This document shows, piece by piece, positions 34,245-42,838 of a stretch of DNA of 64,000 nucleotides (its first letter is position 1; the number at the start of each line of letters is the position of its first letter). A program made the position numbers and the translations under genes. The stretch is from assembly GCF_947504225.1 (NCBI RefSeq), contig NZ_CANNGT010000001.1, positions 62,001 through 126,000 on the forward strand. The letters run 5' to 3'. The notes under the pieces were generated by a model, which worked only from the letters and a program-made list of their open reading frames with translations, did not search any database and was not told where the DNA came from. This stretch comes from Brumimicrobium ulvae. Its GTDB lineage: Bacteria > Bacteroidota > Bacteroidia > Flavobacteriales_D > Crocinitomicaceae.

Positions 34245-35526
34245 GTTATTAGAAAGAAAAGAAAAATTAGCAGTAATTGGTTTAGGTTATGTAGGTTTAC
34301 CTATAGCACTTGAATTCGCTAAAAAGATGGATGTTATCGGATTTGATATTAATGAAGCGAGAGTCGATTTAATGAAAAATAACATCGACCCTAGCAATGA
34401 GTTGGAGGCTTCAGATTTCGAAGGTTGTAGCATTGAGTTTACAGCAAATGTTGACGATTTAAAAGCAGCAACATTTTATGTTGTTGCAGTACCCACTCCA
34501 ATTGATGAGTCTAATCGTCCGAATTTAGCTCCACTATTGGGCGCTTCTAATACAGTAGGTAAGGTGCTTCAAAATGGAGATTATGTGGTGTTTGAATCTA
34601 CAGTTTATCCAGGATGTACTGAAGAAGATTGTATTCCTGTATTGGAAGAAATAGCTGGATTGAAAGCTGGTGTTGATTTCAAGTATGGCTATTCCCCAGA
34701 ACGTATTAATCCAGGAGATAAGGTACATACTTTACAAAACGTAGTGAAGGTTGTTTCTGGAAATGACGCTGAGTCTTTGGAGGAAATTGCGAAGATTTAT
34801 GAAGAAGTTGTTGGAGCAGGGGTGCATCGCGCATCATCTGTCAAGGTAGCCGAAGCTGCAAAAATCATTGAGAATACACAGCGTGATGTCAATATTTCAC
34901 TCATTAATGAGCTGTCTATTATTTTCGATCGACTTGATATTAATACCTATGAAGTGTTGGAAGCAGCAGGAACAAAATGGAATTTTTTGCCATTCTCTCC
35001 AGGTTTAGTAGGAGGACACTGTATTGGTGTTGACCCATACTACCTGACGCATAAGGCAAAAGAAGTAGGGTATCATGCTAAAGTTATTCTTAGTGGTCGT
35101 TCCGTAAATGACTCAATGGGATTCTATATCGGAAAGCAAACCGTAAAAAAAATGATTGCACAAGGAAAAGACATGAATGAAGCCAAGGTTTTAATCATGG
35201 GAGCTACTTTCAAAGAAAATGTTAGTGACATCAGAAACTCAAAAGTGATTGATGTCGTGAATGAATTGAAATCATTCTCTGTAAAAGTAGACTTAGTTGA
35301 CCCTCATGCCTCCTCAGAAGAAATGAAGCGTGAGTATGGAATAGAGCTTTCAAAAAACATCGGTAGTAATTATGATGCGGTAATTGTTGCTGTAAATCAC
35401 GAAGAATACACTAAATTAGAGGAAAACGACTTCCTAAAGTTTTTTAAAGATGGAAAAGGTGTTTTTGTGGACATCAAAGGCGTCTTTAAAAATAAAATTA
35501 AGGAATTAGAGTACTGGAGTTTATAA
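34222..35526 (+). CDS. wbpA: UDP-N-acetylhexosamine 6-dehydrogenase, WbpA/TviB-like
   Basis: 434 residues. KLAVIGLGYVGLPIALEFAKK, VAVPTPIDESNRPNL, STVYPGCTEED, YSPERINPGDK, the catalytic Cys in GLVGGHCIGVDPYYLTHKA, and IMGATFKENVSDIRNSK. This subfamily oxidises UDP-GlcNAc to UDP-GlcNAcA, the first step of the wbpA-B-E-D pathway. Its stop overlaps a start codon (TAATG, 35524-35528) that is now the remnant of rfbB. Confidence 0.93.
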   Translation: MSNSIHTKLLERKEKLAVIGLGYVGLPIALEFAKKMDVIGFDINEARVDLMKNNIDPSNELEASDFEGCSIEFTANVDDLKAATFYVVAVPTPIDESNRPNLAPLLGASNTVGKVLQNGDYVVFESTVYPGCTEEDCIPVLEEIAGLKAGVDFKYGYSPERINPGDKVHTLQNVVKVVSGNDAESLEEIAKIYEEVVGAGVHRASSVKVAEAAKIIENTQRDVNISLINELSIIFDRLDINTYEVLEAAGTKWNFLPFSPGLVGGHCIGVDPYYLTHKAKEVGYHAKVILSGRSVNDSMGFYIGKQTVKKMIAQGKDMNEAKVLIMGATFKENVSDIRNSKVIDVVNELKSFSVKVDLVDPHASSEEMKREYGIELSKNIGSNYDAVIVAVNHEEYTKLEENDFLKFFKDGKGVFVDIKGVFKNKIKELEYWSL

Positions 35527-35573
35527 TGGAAAAGAATATTTTAATAACAGGTGGCGCTGGGTTCAACCCGTGA
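35526..35573 (+). pseudogene. Remnant of the original rfbB 5' end
   Basis: ATG at 35526, coupled to the wbpA stop by TAATG, starts MEKNILITGGAGFNP and stops at TGA 35571. The first 13 codons match the N-terminus of the intact rfbB (MKTILITGGAGF at 35888) and share 29 identical bases with it (35537-35565 and 35896-35924). This is the old start of rfbB, cut after GGGTTCA by the GIY-YIG segment. Confidence 0.8.
35537..35565 (+). repeat. 29-bp direct repeat, left copy
   Basis: Identical to 35896-35924, 359 bases away. Runs from TATTTTAATAACAGG to CTGGGTTCA. The copies bracket the GIY-YIG gene; upstream of the repeat the two start regions differ (MEKN versus MKT). Confidence 0.9.
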
Positions 35574-35574
35574 A

Positions 35575-35856
35575 ATGATGGCAGATACAACATTTTTTTA
35601 TACGTATATACTTGTAAGTGAAAAAGACGGTAAAAAATATACAGGTTGTACCTCTGATTTGCCATCAAGATTTGAGGATCATCAAGAGGGGCGAGTTCAA
35701 TCCACAAAACATAGACGACCTTTAAGGTTGATTTGCTTTGAGGCTTGTTTAAATAAAGATGATGCATATAAGCGTGAGAAGTATTTAAAAACACATTATG
35801 GTAAACTGTTCTTAGGGAATCGACTCAAATCTTATTTCACAGGTCGCGAGGATTAG
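35575..35856 (+). CDS. Small GIY-YIG nuclease-family protein
   Basis: 93 residues from ATG 35575 (MMADTTFFYTYILVSEKDG); a GTG at 35551 inside the repeat could extend it in frame. GIY-YIG core: YTYIL and KYTGCTSDLPSRFEDHQEG (YTG and catalytic Arg), then LICFEACLNKDDAYKREKYLKTHYGK (catalytic Glu region). It resembles the single-domain UPF0213/YhbQ-like and free-standing GIY-YIG genes spread in Bacteroidota and candidate phyla. No extra DNA-binding domain. It breaks an otherwise gapless operon. Confidence 0.9.
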   Translation: MMADTTFFYTYILVSEKDGKKYTGCTSDLPSRFEDHQEGRVQSTKHRRPLRLICFEACLNKDDAYKREKYLKTHYGKLFLGNRLKSYFTGRED

Positions 35857-35887
35857 ATTATTTAATAACATTATAGATAGAAATAAA

Positions 35888-36934
35888 ATGAAAACTATTT
35901 TAATAACAGGTGGCGCTGGGTTCATTGGTTCGCATGTCGTTAGACGAATGGTGAATCGTTATCCGAATTTCAATTTTGTGAATTTTGACAAATTAACTTA
36001 CGCAGGTAATTTAGAAACGCTTGCAGATGTTGAAACGAAGTCAAACTACACTTTTGTAAAAGGAGATATTTGTAACGTCGAAGATATTAATGATGTTTTT
36101 TCAACTTATAAAATTACAGATGTTATCCATTTAGCAGCTGAATCACATGTAGATCGATCTATTTCTGGACCTATGGAGTTTGTACTGTCGAACGTTGTGG
36201 GAACAGTAAACTTAATGAATGTGTGTAAAGCCCATTGGACAGACTTATCAAATCATATTTTTTACCATATTTCAACCGATGAGGTTTATGGAAGTTTAGG
36301 GCAAGAAGGATTGTTTGAAGAAACTACAGCTTACGACCCAAGAAGTCCTTACTCAGCTTCAAAAGCTAGTTCAGATCATTTTGTGAGGGCATATCACCAT
36401 ACTTATGGATTGAATATTCGTATCTCTAATTGTTCGAATAATTATGGAAGTCACCAATTTCCTGAGAAACTCATTCCATTAATGATTCACAATGCGGTTG
36501 AGGGTAAAGATTTACCGATTTACGGTGATGGATTAAACGTTAGAGATTGGCTTTGGGTTGAAGACCATGCCAGTGCGATTGATTTAATTTTCCATGAAGG
36601 AAGAAATGGTGAAACTTATAATATTGGTGGACTAAATGAATGGACCAATATTGATCTTGTAAAACGTTTGGCTACAATAATCGACCAACGACTCGGAAGA
36701 GCGGAAGGAGAAACGGCAAAGCAAATCAAGTTTATAAAAGACAGGGCTGGACACGACAGAAGATACGCAATTGATGCATCTAAATTAGAGGCAGAACTCA
36801 ATTGGAAGCCCTCAATTACCTTTGAGGAAGGTTTAGATAAAACAGTAGACTGGTATTTAAACAATCAACAATGGGTAAAAAATGTTGTTTCTGGTGAGTA
36901 TCAAACTTACTATGAGAATCAATATAAATCATAA
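35888..36934 (+). CDS. rfbB: dTDP-glucose 4,6-dehydratase
   Basis: 348 residues. ILITGGAGFIGSHVVRRM (NAD), HLAAESHVDRSI, STDEVYGSLG, the catalytic Tyr-x3-Lys in SPYSASKASSDH, NCSNNYGSHQFPEKLIPLMI and DRAGHDRRYAID. It makes dTDP-4-keto-6-deoxyglucose, precursor of rhamnose and other deoxysugars. Its RfbA partner is not in the window. The start at 35888 is a second version of the N-terminus; the ancestral one lies at 35526. A fresh 31-base leader (35857-35887) replaces the old translational coupling. Confidence 0.95.
   Translation: MKTILITGGAGFIGSHVVRRMVNRYPNFNFVNFDKLTYAGNLETLADVETKSNYTFVKGDICNVEDINDVFSTYKITDVIHLAAESHVDRSISGPMEFVLSNVVGTVNLMNVCKAHWTDLSNHIFYHISTDEVYGSLGQEGLFEETTAYDPRSPYSASKASSDHFVRAYHHTYGLNIRISNCSNNYGSHQFPEKLIPLMIHNAVEGKDLPIYGDGLNVRDWLWVEDHASAIDLIFHEGRNGETYNIGGLNEWTNIDLVKRLATIIDQRLGRAEGETAKQIKFIKDRAGHDRRYAIDASKLEAELNWKPSITFEEGLDKTVDWYLNNQQWVKNVVSGEYQTYYENQYKS
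35896..35924 (+). repeat. 29-bp direct repeat, right copy
   Basis: Codons 3-13 of the functional rfbB, identical to 35537-35565. Confidence 0.9.
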
Positions 36935-36937
36935 ACT

Positions 36938-37684
36938 ATGAACGTTTTTAAGTCGATTTTTGGCCAAAAAAACAAAGCGCCTTTCGATATTAGCGCTCTT
37001 AAAGTAGACATGCACAGTCACCTTATTCCTAGAATAGATGACGGTTCACAAAGTATGGATCATACCATAGGAATGTTATTGCGCTTTGTTGAATTGGGAT
37101 ATGAAAAAGTGATTACAACTCCCCATATTTTATATGATTATTATAAAAATACCCCCGAAATTATTCTTTCAGGCCTAGAAGAGGTGCGTGCTGAAGTTAA
37201 AAGACTAAATATTCCAATTGAAATAGAAGCAGCGGCCGAATATTATTATGATGATCACTTTCTAGAATTATTGGCCAAGGATGAAATTTTAACCTTTGGA
37301 AAGAACAATGTCTTGATTGAGTTTTCATTTGGAGCAAAGCCCAATAATATTGATCAATTGATTTTTGATTTGAAATCGAAAGGCTATCAACCCATACTCG
37401 CGCACTATGAAAGGTATTTGTTTTATCTGAAAGATGGAGTTGAGCCAGCCAAAAGATTCCGCGAGAAAGGCCTTCATATTCAAATGAATTTGAATTCACT
37501 TACAGGACATTATGGAAAAGAAATCAAAAGACAAGCGGAGCTCATGGTCGACCATGAGGTTATAGATTATCTAGGAACAGACTGTCATAGAATTGAACAC
37601 TTAGATATTCTTCAAAGTAACTTGACCCGAAAGCACTTCAGAAAGCTAAATGACATGAGCTTTAGAAATACAGACTTACTATAA
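36938..37684 (+). CDS. CpsB/CapC-family (PHP) tyrosine-protein phosphatase
   Basis: 248 residues. PHP metal site: VDMHSHLIPRIDDGSQSMDHTIGML (His26, His28), TTPHI, AHYERY and GTDCHR. The family dephosphorylates bacterial tyrosine kinases of the Wzc type and controls capsule polymer length (YwqE in Bacillus, CpsB in Streptococcus). Last gene of the nucleotide-sugar operon, 3 bases after rfbB; no Wzc-like kinase is in the window. Confidence 0.9.
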   Translation: MNVFKSIFGQKNKAPFDISALKVDMHSHLIPRIDDGSQSMDHTIGMLLRFVELGYEKVITTPHILYDYYKNTPEIILSGLEEVRAEVKRLNIPIEIEAAAEYYYDDHFLELLAKDEILTFGKNNVLIEFSFGAKPNNIDQLIFDLKSKGYQPILAHYERYLFYLKDGVEPAKRFREKGLHIQMNLNSLTGHYGKEIKRQAELMVDHEVIDYLGTDCHRIEHLDILQSNLTRKHFRKLNDMSFRNTDLL

Positions 37685-37693
37685 GGGTGTTTT

Positions 37694-37727
37694 GTTGTAA
37701 GGACGCTCTGCAAAACGTCCCTACAAC
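37694..37727. repeat. Decayed REP-like palindrome after the sugar operon
   Basis: GTTGTAAGGACG (37694-37705) pairs with CGTCCCTACAAC (37716-37727) except for one mismatch; the loop CTCTGCAAAA looks like a worn TTTTGCAAAA. The GTAGGGACG/CGTCCCTAC palindrome type is common between genes in Bacteroidota. It sits between convergent cpsB-like and fabD genes and may double as a terminator stem, though T runs are missing. Confidence 0.65.
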
Positions 37728-37736
37728 ATTAACACA

Positions 37737-38624
37737 TTATTCTCCTATCGTAGCACTAGAAGTAGGGAACTTTCTATCTACTTTTTTAAATAAACCTTGT
37801 AAAACTTTTCCTGGACCTACTTCGATTACTTCTTCACATCCATCAGCAATCATTTGTTGCATGGTTTGTGTCCAACGAACTGGCGCAGTTAATTGTGCAA
37901 TAAGGTTTTTCTTAATTTCATTGATATCGCTTACTGCATTTGCAGTTACGTTTTGGTAAATAGGACAAAGTCCTTCCGTAAACGGTGTTTCTTCAATTGC
38001 TTTTGCAAGCTTTTCACGTGCAGGCTCCATTAATGGTGAGTGAAATGCTCCACCAACTGGAAGAGGTAAAGCCCTTCTTGCTCCAGCTTCAGTTGCTTTT
38101 TCACAAGCGATTTCAATTCCTTTTTTAGAACCTGAGATTACCAATTGTCCAGGACAGTTGTAATTTGCTGCAACTACCACCTCGTCAATGTCTGCACAGA
38201 TTTTTTCTACTACTTCGTCATCTAATCCTAAGATAGCCGCCATTGTAGAAGGTTCTGCTTCACAAGCTTCTTGCATTGCTAAAGCACGCTGATAAACCAA
38301 CTTTAACCCATCTTCAAAAGACAATACTCCATTGGCTACAAGTGCCGAAAACTCACCTAATGAGTGTCCAGCAACCATGTTTGGTTTGAAATCATCACCC
38401 AAAACTTTAGCTAAGATTACAGAGTGTAAAAATATTGCGGGTTGAGTTACTTTTGTCTCTTTCAACTGCTCATCTGTTCCACTGAACATAATTTCTGTAA
38501 TGTCAAAACCTAAAATCTCATTGGCTTTGTTGAATAATTCTTTTGCTACAGGAGAAGTCTCGTAAAGGTCTTTTCCCATTCCTATAAATTGGGCCCCTTG
38601 GCCTGGAAATACATATGCTTTCAT
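37737..38624 (-). CDS. fabD: Malonyl-CoA:ACP transacylase
   Basis: 295 residues. YVFPGQGAQFIGMGKDLY, QPAIFLHSVI, VAGHSLGEFSALVANG (nucleophile Ser in GHSLG), GAFHSPLM (catalytic His), and EVIEVGPGKVLQGL. Loads malonyl units onto acyl-carrier protein for fatty-acid synthesis. Single gene, away from other fab genes. Confidence 0.96.
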   Translation of the reverse strand: MKAYVFPGQGAQFIGMGKDLYETSPVAKELFNKANEILGFDITEIMFSGTDEQLKETKVTQPAIFLHSVILAKVLGDDFKPNMVAGHSLGEFSALVANGVLSFEDGLKLVYQRALAMQEACEAEPSTMAAILGLDDEVVEKICADIDEVVVAANYNCPGQLVISGSKKGIEIACEKATEAGARRALPLPVGGAFHSPLMEPAREKLAKAIEETPFTEGLCPIYQNVTANAVSDINEIKKNLIAQLTAPVRWTQTMQQMIADGCEEVIEVGPGKVLQGLFKKVDRKFPTSSATIGE

Positions 38625-38849
38625 AGTCTGTCTATTTTGTGTGGCTAAATTAAAATATTTTAGCTGAATTAGACTTTAATTGACTTGTAAATAATACGGT
38701 ATGCTTGATTACAGTATTGAGAAGGTTTTACTTTTTATGATTCACCTGCATGATAGAGTTGAAAATGATTCATTTCTAAGACAATAATCCTTTTGAATTA
38801 CTGAACACTATTTATAATTTTCGTATCTTCGCAACAAATATTTAGATTA

Positions 38850-39761
38850 ATGAAAATAATTGTATATATAGCATTTTGCCTCTTGATTTTACAGTCTTGT
38901 AGTGATGATCATTCAGAGAATAAACGCTTCACTGTCGTAACAACCACCACAATGATTACAGACTTGGTGAAGAATGTAGGTGGAGATATTGTTCAAGTTG
39001 AAGGATTAATGGGCGCAGGTGTAGATCCACATTTGTATAAGGCAAGTGAAGGAGATGTACTTAAATTGTCTAATGCCGATATGGTTATGTACAATGGTTT
39101 GCATTTAGAAGGAAAGCTAGAGGATGTCTTCGAAAGAATGAAAAGTCAAAACATGAAGACCATTGCTGTTACGGATGTGCTTGACAAAAGTGACTTATTA
39201 AGTTCAACGCTTTTTGAATCTAACTACGATCCTCACATTTGGTTTAATATTGAATATTGGGAACGTATAGCACATTTTGTAGCTGAAAAACTAGGTGAGT
39301 CACTTCCGGAAAAAGCAGATATGTTTAAGGAAAATGCTGAGAGTTATGGGAAACAATTACAAGCCTTGAAAGCGAAAGTAACAGAACAAATCGCAACACT
39401 TCCTGTTGATCAACGTAGGTTGGTTACAGCACATGATGCCTTTAACTATTTTGGGGAGGTTTTTGAATTTGATGTTGTGGGACTACAAGGATTGTCTACG
39501 GCCACCGAAGCAGGAGTAAAAGACGTACAACAAACAGCGGCTTATATTATTGATCACAAAGTGAAAGCCATTTTTATAGAAAGTTCTGTTCCGAGAAGAA
39601 CGGTTGAAGCATTGCAAGCCGCAGTAAACTCAAAAGATCATCAGGTAGAAATTGGAGGGACTTTATATTCTGATGCCCTGGGGAACCCTGGAGAAAAAGA
39701 GGGGACCTATATCGGAATGTTTGAATACAATGTCGAAACGATTGTAAATGCACTGAAATAA
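38850..39761 (+). CDS. Metal ABC transporter, substrate-binding lipoprotein (TroA/ZnuA family)
   Basis: 303 residues. Lipoprotein signal [11 protein letters not shown]. The cluster A-I fold: [34 protein letters not shown] (His ligand), [12 protein letters not shown] (His), [17 protein letters not shown] (His), [16 protein letters not shown] and [15 protein letters not shown], followed by the Asp region YSDALG. The short linker without a His-rich loop fits Mn/Fe (or Zn) uptake rather than ZnuA of Gram-negatives. Its stop overlaps the ATPase start (TAATG, 39759-39763). Confidence 0.93.
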   Translation: MKIIVYIAFCLLILQSCSDDHSENKRFTVVTTTTMITDLVKNVGGDIVQVEGLMGAGVDPHLYKASEGDVLKLSNADMVMYNGLHLEGKLEDVFERMKSQNMKTIAVTDVLDKSDLLSSTLFESNYDPHIWFNIEYWERIAHFVAEKLGESLPEKADMFKENAESYGKQLQALKAKVTEQIATLPVDQRRLVTAHDAFNYFGEVFEFDVVGLQGLSTATEAGVKDVQQTAAYIIDHKVKAIFIESSVPRRTVEALQAAVNSKDHQVEIGGTLYSDALGNPGEKEGTYIGMFEYNVETIVNALK

Positions 39762-40495
39762 TGGGGAGAATAGCAGTTAAAGTAGATGACCTAACAGTAG
39801 CGTATAATTATAAACCCGTGATTTGGGATATTGACTTGCAAATTCCAGAGGGTGTATTAATGGCAGTTGTTGGGCCAAATGGTGCGGGAAAATCAACTTT
39901 AATTAAGGCTATTCTTGGAATTCTAAAACCCATAGCAGGAAGTGTCACGATTTTTGGCAAACCATATAAATCACAACGAAAACATGTGGCCTACGTACCG
40001 CAAAAAGGGAGTGTCGATTGGGACTTTCCTACAACTGCGTTTGATGTAGTTTTGATGGGGACCTATGGTGATTTAGGATGGATCAAGCGACCTGGCCTGA
40101 AGGAGAAAAAAAGAGCTCTGGAAGCACTAGAAAAAGTCGGAATGTTGTCGTTTAAAGATCGTCAAATTTCTCAACTTTCTGGAGGACAACAACAACGTGT
40201 GTTTTTAGCACGTGCCTTGGTTCAAAATGCATCCATCTATTTTATGGATGAACCTTTTCAAGGTGTTGACGCAACAACTGAGGTGACCATCATTAATATT
40301 CTCAAAGAGTTGAGAAAAGCTGGTAAAACAGTTATTGTCGTTCACCATGATTTACAAACAGTACCCGAGTATTTTGATTGGGTGACTTTCCTTAATGTGA
40401 AAAAAATTGCAACTGGCCCAGTGAAAGATATTTTTAACGATGACAATTTAACGAAGACATACGGAATCAATTACAAGGTAAGTGTGCAAAAATGA
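39761..40495 (+). CDS. Metal ABC transporter ATP-binding protein
   Basis: 244 residues. Walker [11 protein letters not shown]-loop [12 protein letters not shown] (typical of Mn/Zn ABC ATPases), signature [15 protein letters not shown], Walker [13 protein letters not shown]-loop VHHD. Partner of the lipoprotein and the two permeases. 62 bases separate it from the first permease, with no sign of a terminator. Confidence 0.95.
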   Translation: MGRIAVKVDDLTVAYNYKPVIWDIDLQIPEGVLMAVVGPNGAGKSTLIKAILGILKPIAGSVTIFGKPYKSQRKHVAYVPQKGSVDWDFPTTAFDVVLMGTYGDLGWIKRPGLKEKKRALEALEKVGMLSFKDRQISQLSGGQQQRVFLARALVQNASIYFMDEPFQGVDATTEVTIINILKELRKAGKTVIVVHHDLQTVPEYFDWVTFLNVKKIATGPVKDIFNDDNLTKTYGINYKVSVQK

Positions 40496-40557
40496 TTAAA
40501 ATGAAAAATTAATAATGTGAAACCGAAGGCACAAATTGAAAAAACGGTAAATAATTA

Positions 40558-41682
40558 ATGGGAATAATTGAATATATAGAACTCGTTTTTAGCGATTATA
40601 CTTTGCGAACCATTACCTTAGGAACTGCTGTCCTTGGAGCAGTAACAGGTATGTTGGGCAGCTTTGCTGTACTGCGAAAACAAAGTTTATTGGGCGATGC
40701 TATTTCTCATGCCGCATTACCTGGTATTGCTTTGGCATTTTTATTTACTGGAGCAAAAGATTCCAATGTGTTATTGATAGGCGCCTTAATTAGTGGACTT
40801 ATCGGTGCTTTTTGGATTAGGGGAATCACCACTAAAACACACCTGAAAGCTGATACTGCACTTGGACTGATACTATCTTTGTTCTTTGGGTTTGGTATAC
40901 TGTTGCTAACATTCATTCAAAAACGACCTGACGCAAACCAAGCAGGATTAGATAAATATTTGTTTGGACAAGCTGCTACCCTGGTAGAAAGTGATGTCTG
41001 GTTGATGGCTTTTGTTGCTGGCTTATGTGTCTTGGTCTTGTTGTTTTTTTGGAAAGAATTTAAAATTTTGTTGTTTGATAAAGATTACGCACAAACTCTA
41101 GGGTTTAACACCAAATTTATAGATGCTTTAATTACAAGTTTTATCGTGCTGGCTATTGTTTTAGGATTACAAACTGTAGGTGTGATTTTGATGAGCGCCA
41201 TGCTTTTAGCCCCAGCGGCCGCAGCAAGACAATGGACCAATAGTCTTGGAGTGATGGTTTTTTTAGCCGCTGTATTTGGTGCAAGTGCGGGTGTGTTTGG
41301 TACGGCAATCAGCGCAACGCAAAATAATTTATCTACCGGTCCAGTGATTGTTTTAGTGGCTTCTGTATTTGTACTTTTTTCTTTTGTCTTTTCTCCTAGT
41401 CGTGGGTTGTTGTTTAAACGAATCCGCTTGATTAGAAATAGAAATGATTTAGAGCTTCAAAAAACATTGACTTTTATGTACCATATTGTACAAGACCATG
41501 AGGACATTTCTCACCCTCACGCCATCAAAATTCTAAATAACTTTAGAGGATACAGTAGAAAAGGATTGAAAAAGCTCATCGATAAAAATTATGTAAAAGT
41601 AGAAGGGGAGATGTGGAGTTTAACCGAAGAAGGTTTCCTGCGTGCAAGTAATTTGTATAACCAAAACGAGAAAGATGACTAG
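40558..41682 (+). CDS. Metal ABC permease with C-terminal winged-helix domain (permease 1)
   Basis: 374 residues. Residues 1-~285 form an ABC-3 family permease with about eight transmembrane helices (GMLGSFAVLRKQSLLGDAISHAALPGIALAFL is the hallmark). After RGLLFKRIRLIRNRNDLE comes a ~80-residue cytoplasmic domain (LQKTLTFMYHIVQDH, HAIKILNNFRGYSRKGLKKLIDKNYVKVEGEMWSLTEEGFLRASNLY) with the helix-turn-helix/wing layout of DtxR/MntR N-terminal domains. Chlamydia YtgCR is a permease-repressor fusion of this kind. Overlaps permease 2 by 8 bases. Confidence 0.88.
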   Translation: MGIIEYIELVFSDYTLRTITLGTAVLGAVTGMLGSFAVLRKQSLLGDAISHAALPGIALAFLFTGAKDSNVLLIGALISGLIGAFWIRGITTKTHLKADTALGLILSLFFGFGILLLTFIQKRPDANQAGLDKYLFGQAATLVESDVWLMAFVAGLCVLVLLFFWKEFKILLFDKDYAQTLGFNTKFIDALITSFIVLAIVLGLQTVGVILMSAMLLAPAAAARQWTNSLGVMVFLAAVFGASAGVFGTAISATQNNLSTGPVIVLVASVFVLFSFVFSPSRGLLFKRIRLIRNRNDLELQKTLTFMYHIVQDHEDISHPHAIKILNNFRGYSRKGLKKLIDKNYVKVEGEMWSLTEEGFLRASNLYNQNEKDD

Positions 41683-42835
41683 CGCACAATTCGAAATACA
41701 GATGATTGCCTGCTTAGTTGCAGTGGCTTGTGCTATCCCAGGTACTTTTTTGGTATTGCGTAAAATGGCCATGATCAGTGATGCAATTAGCCATTCTATC
41801 CTGCCAGGATTAGTGGTAGGTTTTTTTATAACTCAAGATTTAAATTCGCCCTTGCTTATTTTATTTGCCGCTTTAACCGGAGTTTTGACAGTGGTGTTAG
41901 TAGAGAAAATACAGCAAACAAAACTAGTAAAAGAAGATACTGCTATTGGTCTGGTTTTCCCTGTTTTGTTCAGTATTGGGGTAATAATGATTGCGAAATA
42001 TGCCAATGATGTACATTTAGATGTTGATGCCGTTTTGCTCGGAGAATTAGCCTTTGCTCCTTTTGATCGAATTTATTACGGAACAGTGGATTTAGGTCCT
42101 AAATCTTTATGGGTAATTGGTACCATTTTGTTGGTGACTTTAATTCTATTGTTCGCTTTTTTCAAAGAGTTAAAAATGAGCACTTTTGATGCTGGTTTAG
42201 CGACTTCTTTAGGATTTTCTCCTGTAATCATTCATTATGGATTGATGAGTGTGGCCTCCATTACAACGGTCGGTGCATTCGATGCCGTTGGGGCGATTCT
42301 TGTTGTAGCTATGATGATTGCGCCTGCGGCTTCAGCTTATTTATTAACCACCAACCTAAAAAAAATGATTGGTCTGGCTTGCTTTTTTGGTGTCTTTAGT
42401 GCCATATCTGGTTATTGGTTAGCCAGTAGTTTAGATGCTTCCATCGCTGGGAGTATCGCCACAATGCTAGGTTTGGTTTTCCTGACCATATACTTGTTTG
42501 CTCCAGACAAAGGATTTATTGCTGTAATTTATCGTGAAAAGCAACAACGTAGAGAAGTTATGTTGATTACTTTCTTGTTACATCTTAAAAACCATAATGA
42601 AATAGAGGAGCGCCATGTCAACCACCTCAATGAACACATTAATTGGCAAAAAGTCCGCAGTAAAACAATCTTAAATTTAGCACTTAAAAACAACATGGTC
42701 CGCATTTCCGATGATGTAGTAACTCTTACGGATAAAGGAGATGAATTTACTTCGAAAGCCATCGATTATATCTTAACCAACGAACATGGTTTAATCGAAG
42801 ATATGAAAAAAGATTTCTTCTTATTTAGAGGATGA
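41675..42835 (+). CDS. Metal ABC permease with C-terminal winged-helix domain (permease 2)
   Basis: 386 residues from ATG 41675, which overlaps the end of permease 1; an earlier in-frame start at 41642 is inside permease 1. ABC-3 permease core (GTFLVLRKMAMISDAISHSILPGLVVGF, VGAILVVAMMIAPAASAYLL) to about residue 280, then a charged domain EVMLITFLLHLKNHNEIEERHVNHLNEHINWQKVRSKTILNLALKNNMVRISDDVVTLTDKGDEF, again winged-helix-like. Forms the membrane heterodimer with permease 1. That both partners carry such domains is unusual. Confidence 0.88.
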   Translation: MTSAQFEIQMIACLVAVACAIPGTFLVLRKMAMISDAISHSILPGLVVGFFITQDLNSPLLILFAALTGVLTVVLVEKIQQTKLVKEDTAIGLVFPVLFSIGVIMIAKYANDVHLDVDAVLLGELAFAPFDRIYYGTVDLGPKSLWVIGTILLVTLILLFAFFKELKMSTFDAGLATSLGFSPVIIHYGLMSVASITTVGAFDAVGAILVVAMMIAPAASAYLLTTNLKKMIGLACFFGVFSAISGYWLASSLDASIAGSIATMLGLVFLTIYLFAPDKGFIAVIYREKQQRREVMLITFLLHLKNHNEIEERHVNHLNEHINWQKVRSKTILNLALKNNMVRISDDVVTLTDKGDEFTSKAIDYILTNEHGLIEDMKKDFFLFRG

Positions 42836-42838
42836 TTT

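Larger units (their letters stand above)
35537..35895 (+). mobile_element. Candidate GIY-YIG mobile segment inserted in rfbB
   Basis: A 359-base unit made of the left 29-bp repeat, a GIY-YIG nuclease gene, and a new upstream region and start for rfbB, ending where the second repeat begins. At the junction the sequence reads GGGTTCAACCC, a perfect GGGTT/AACCC hairpin reminiscent of a tRNA T-arm. No transposase, integrase or terminal inverted repeats are present. Whether this is an autonomous element or a recombination product is inference. Confidence 0.55.

Noticed and set aside
35559..35569. A tRNA or tRNA fragment at GGGTTCAACCC
   Set aside because: It looks like a T-arm, but no acceptor stem, anticodon arm or D-arm can be formed around it; the first half is rfbB coding sequence.
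38824..38831. TATCTTCG before the metal ABC operon as a promoter
   Set aside because: One mismatch to TAnnTTTG and the nearest TTG is 28 bases upstream, too far for a confident call.
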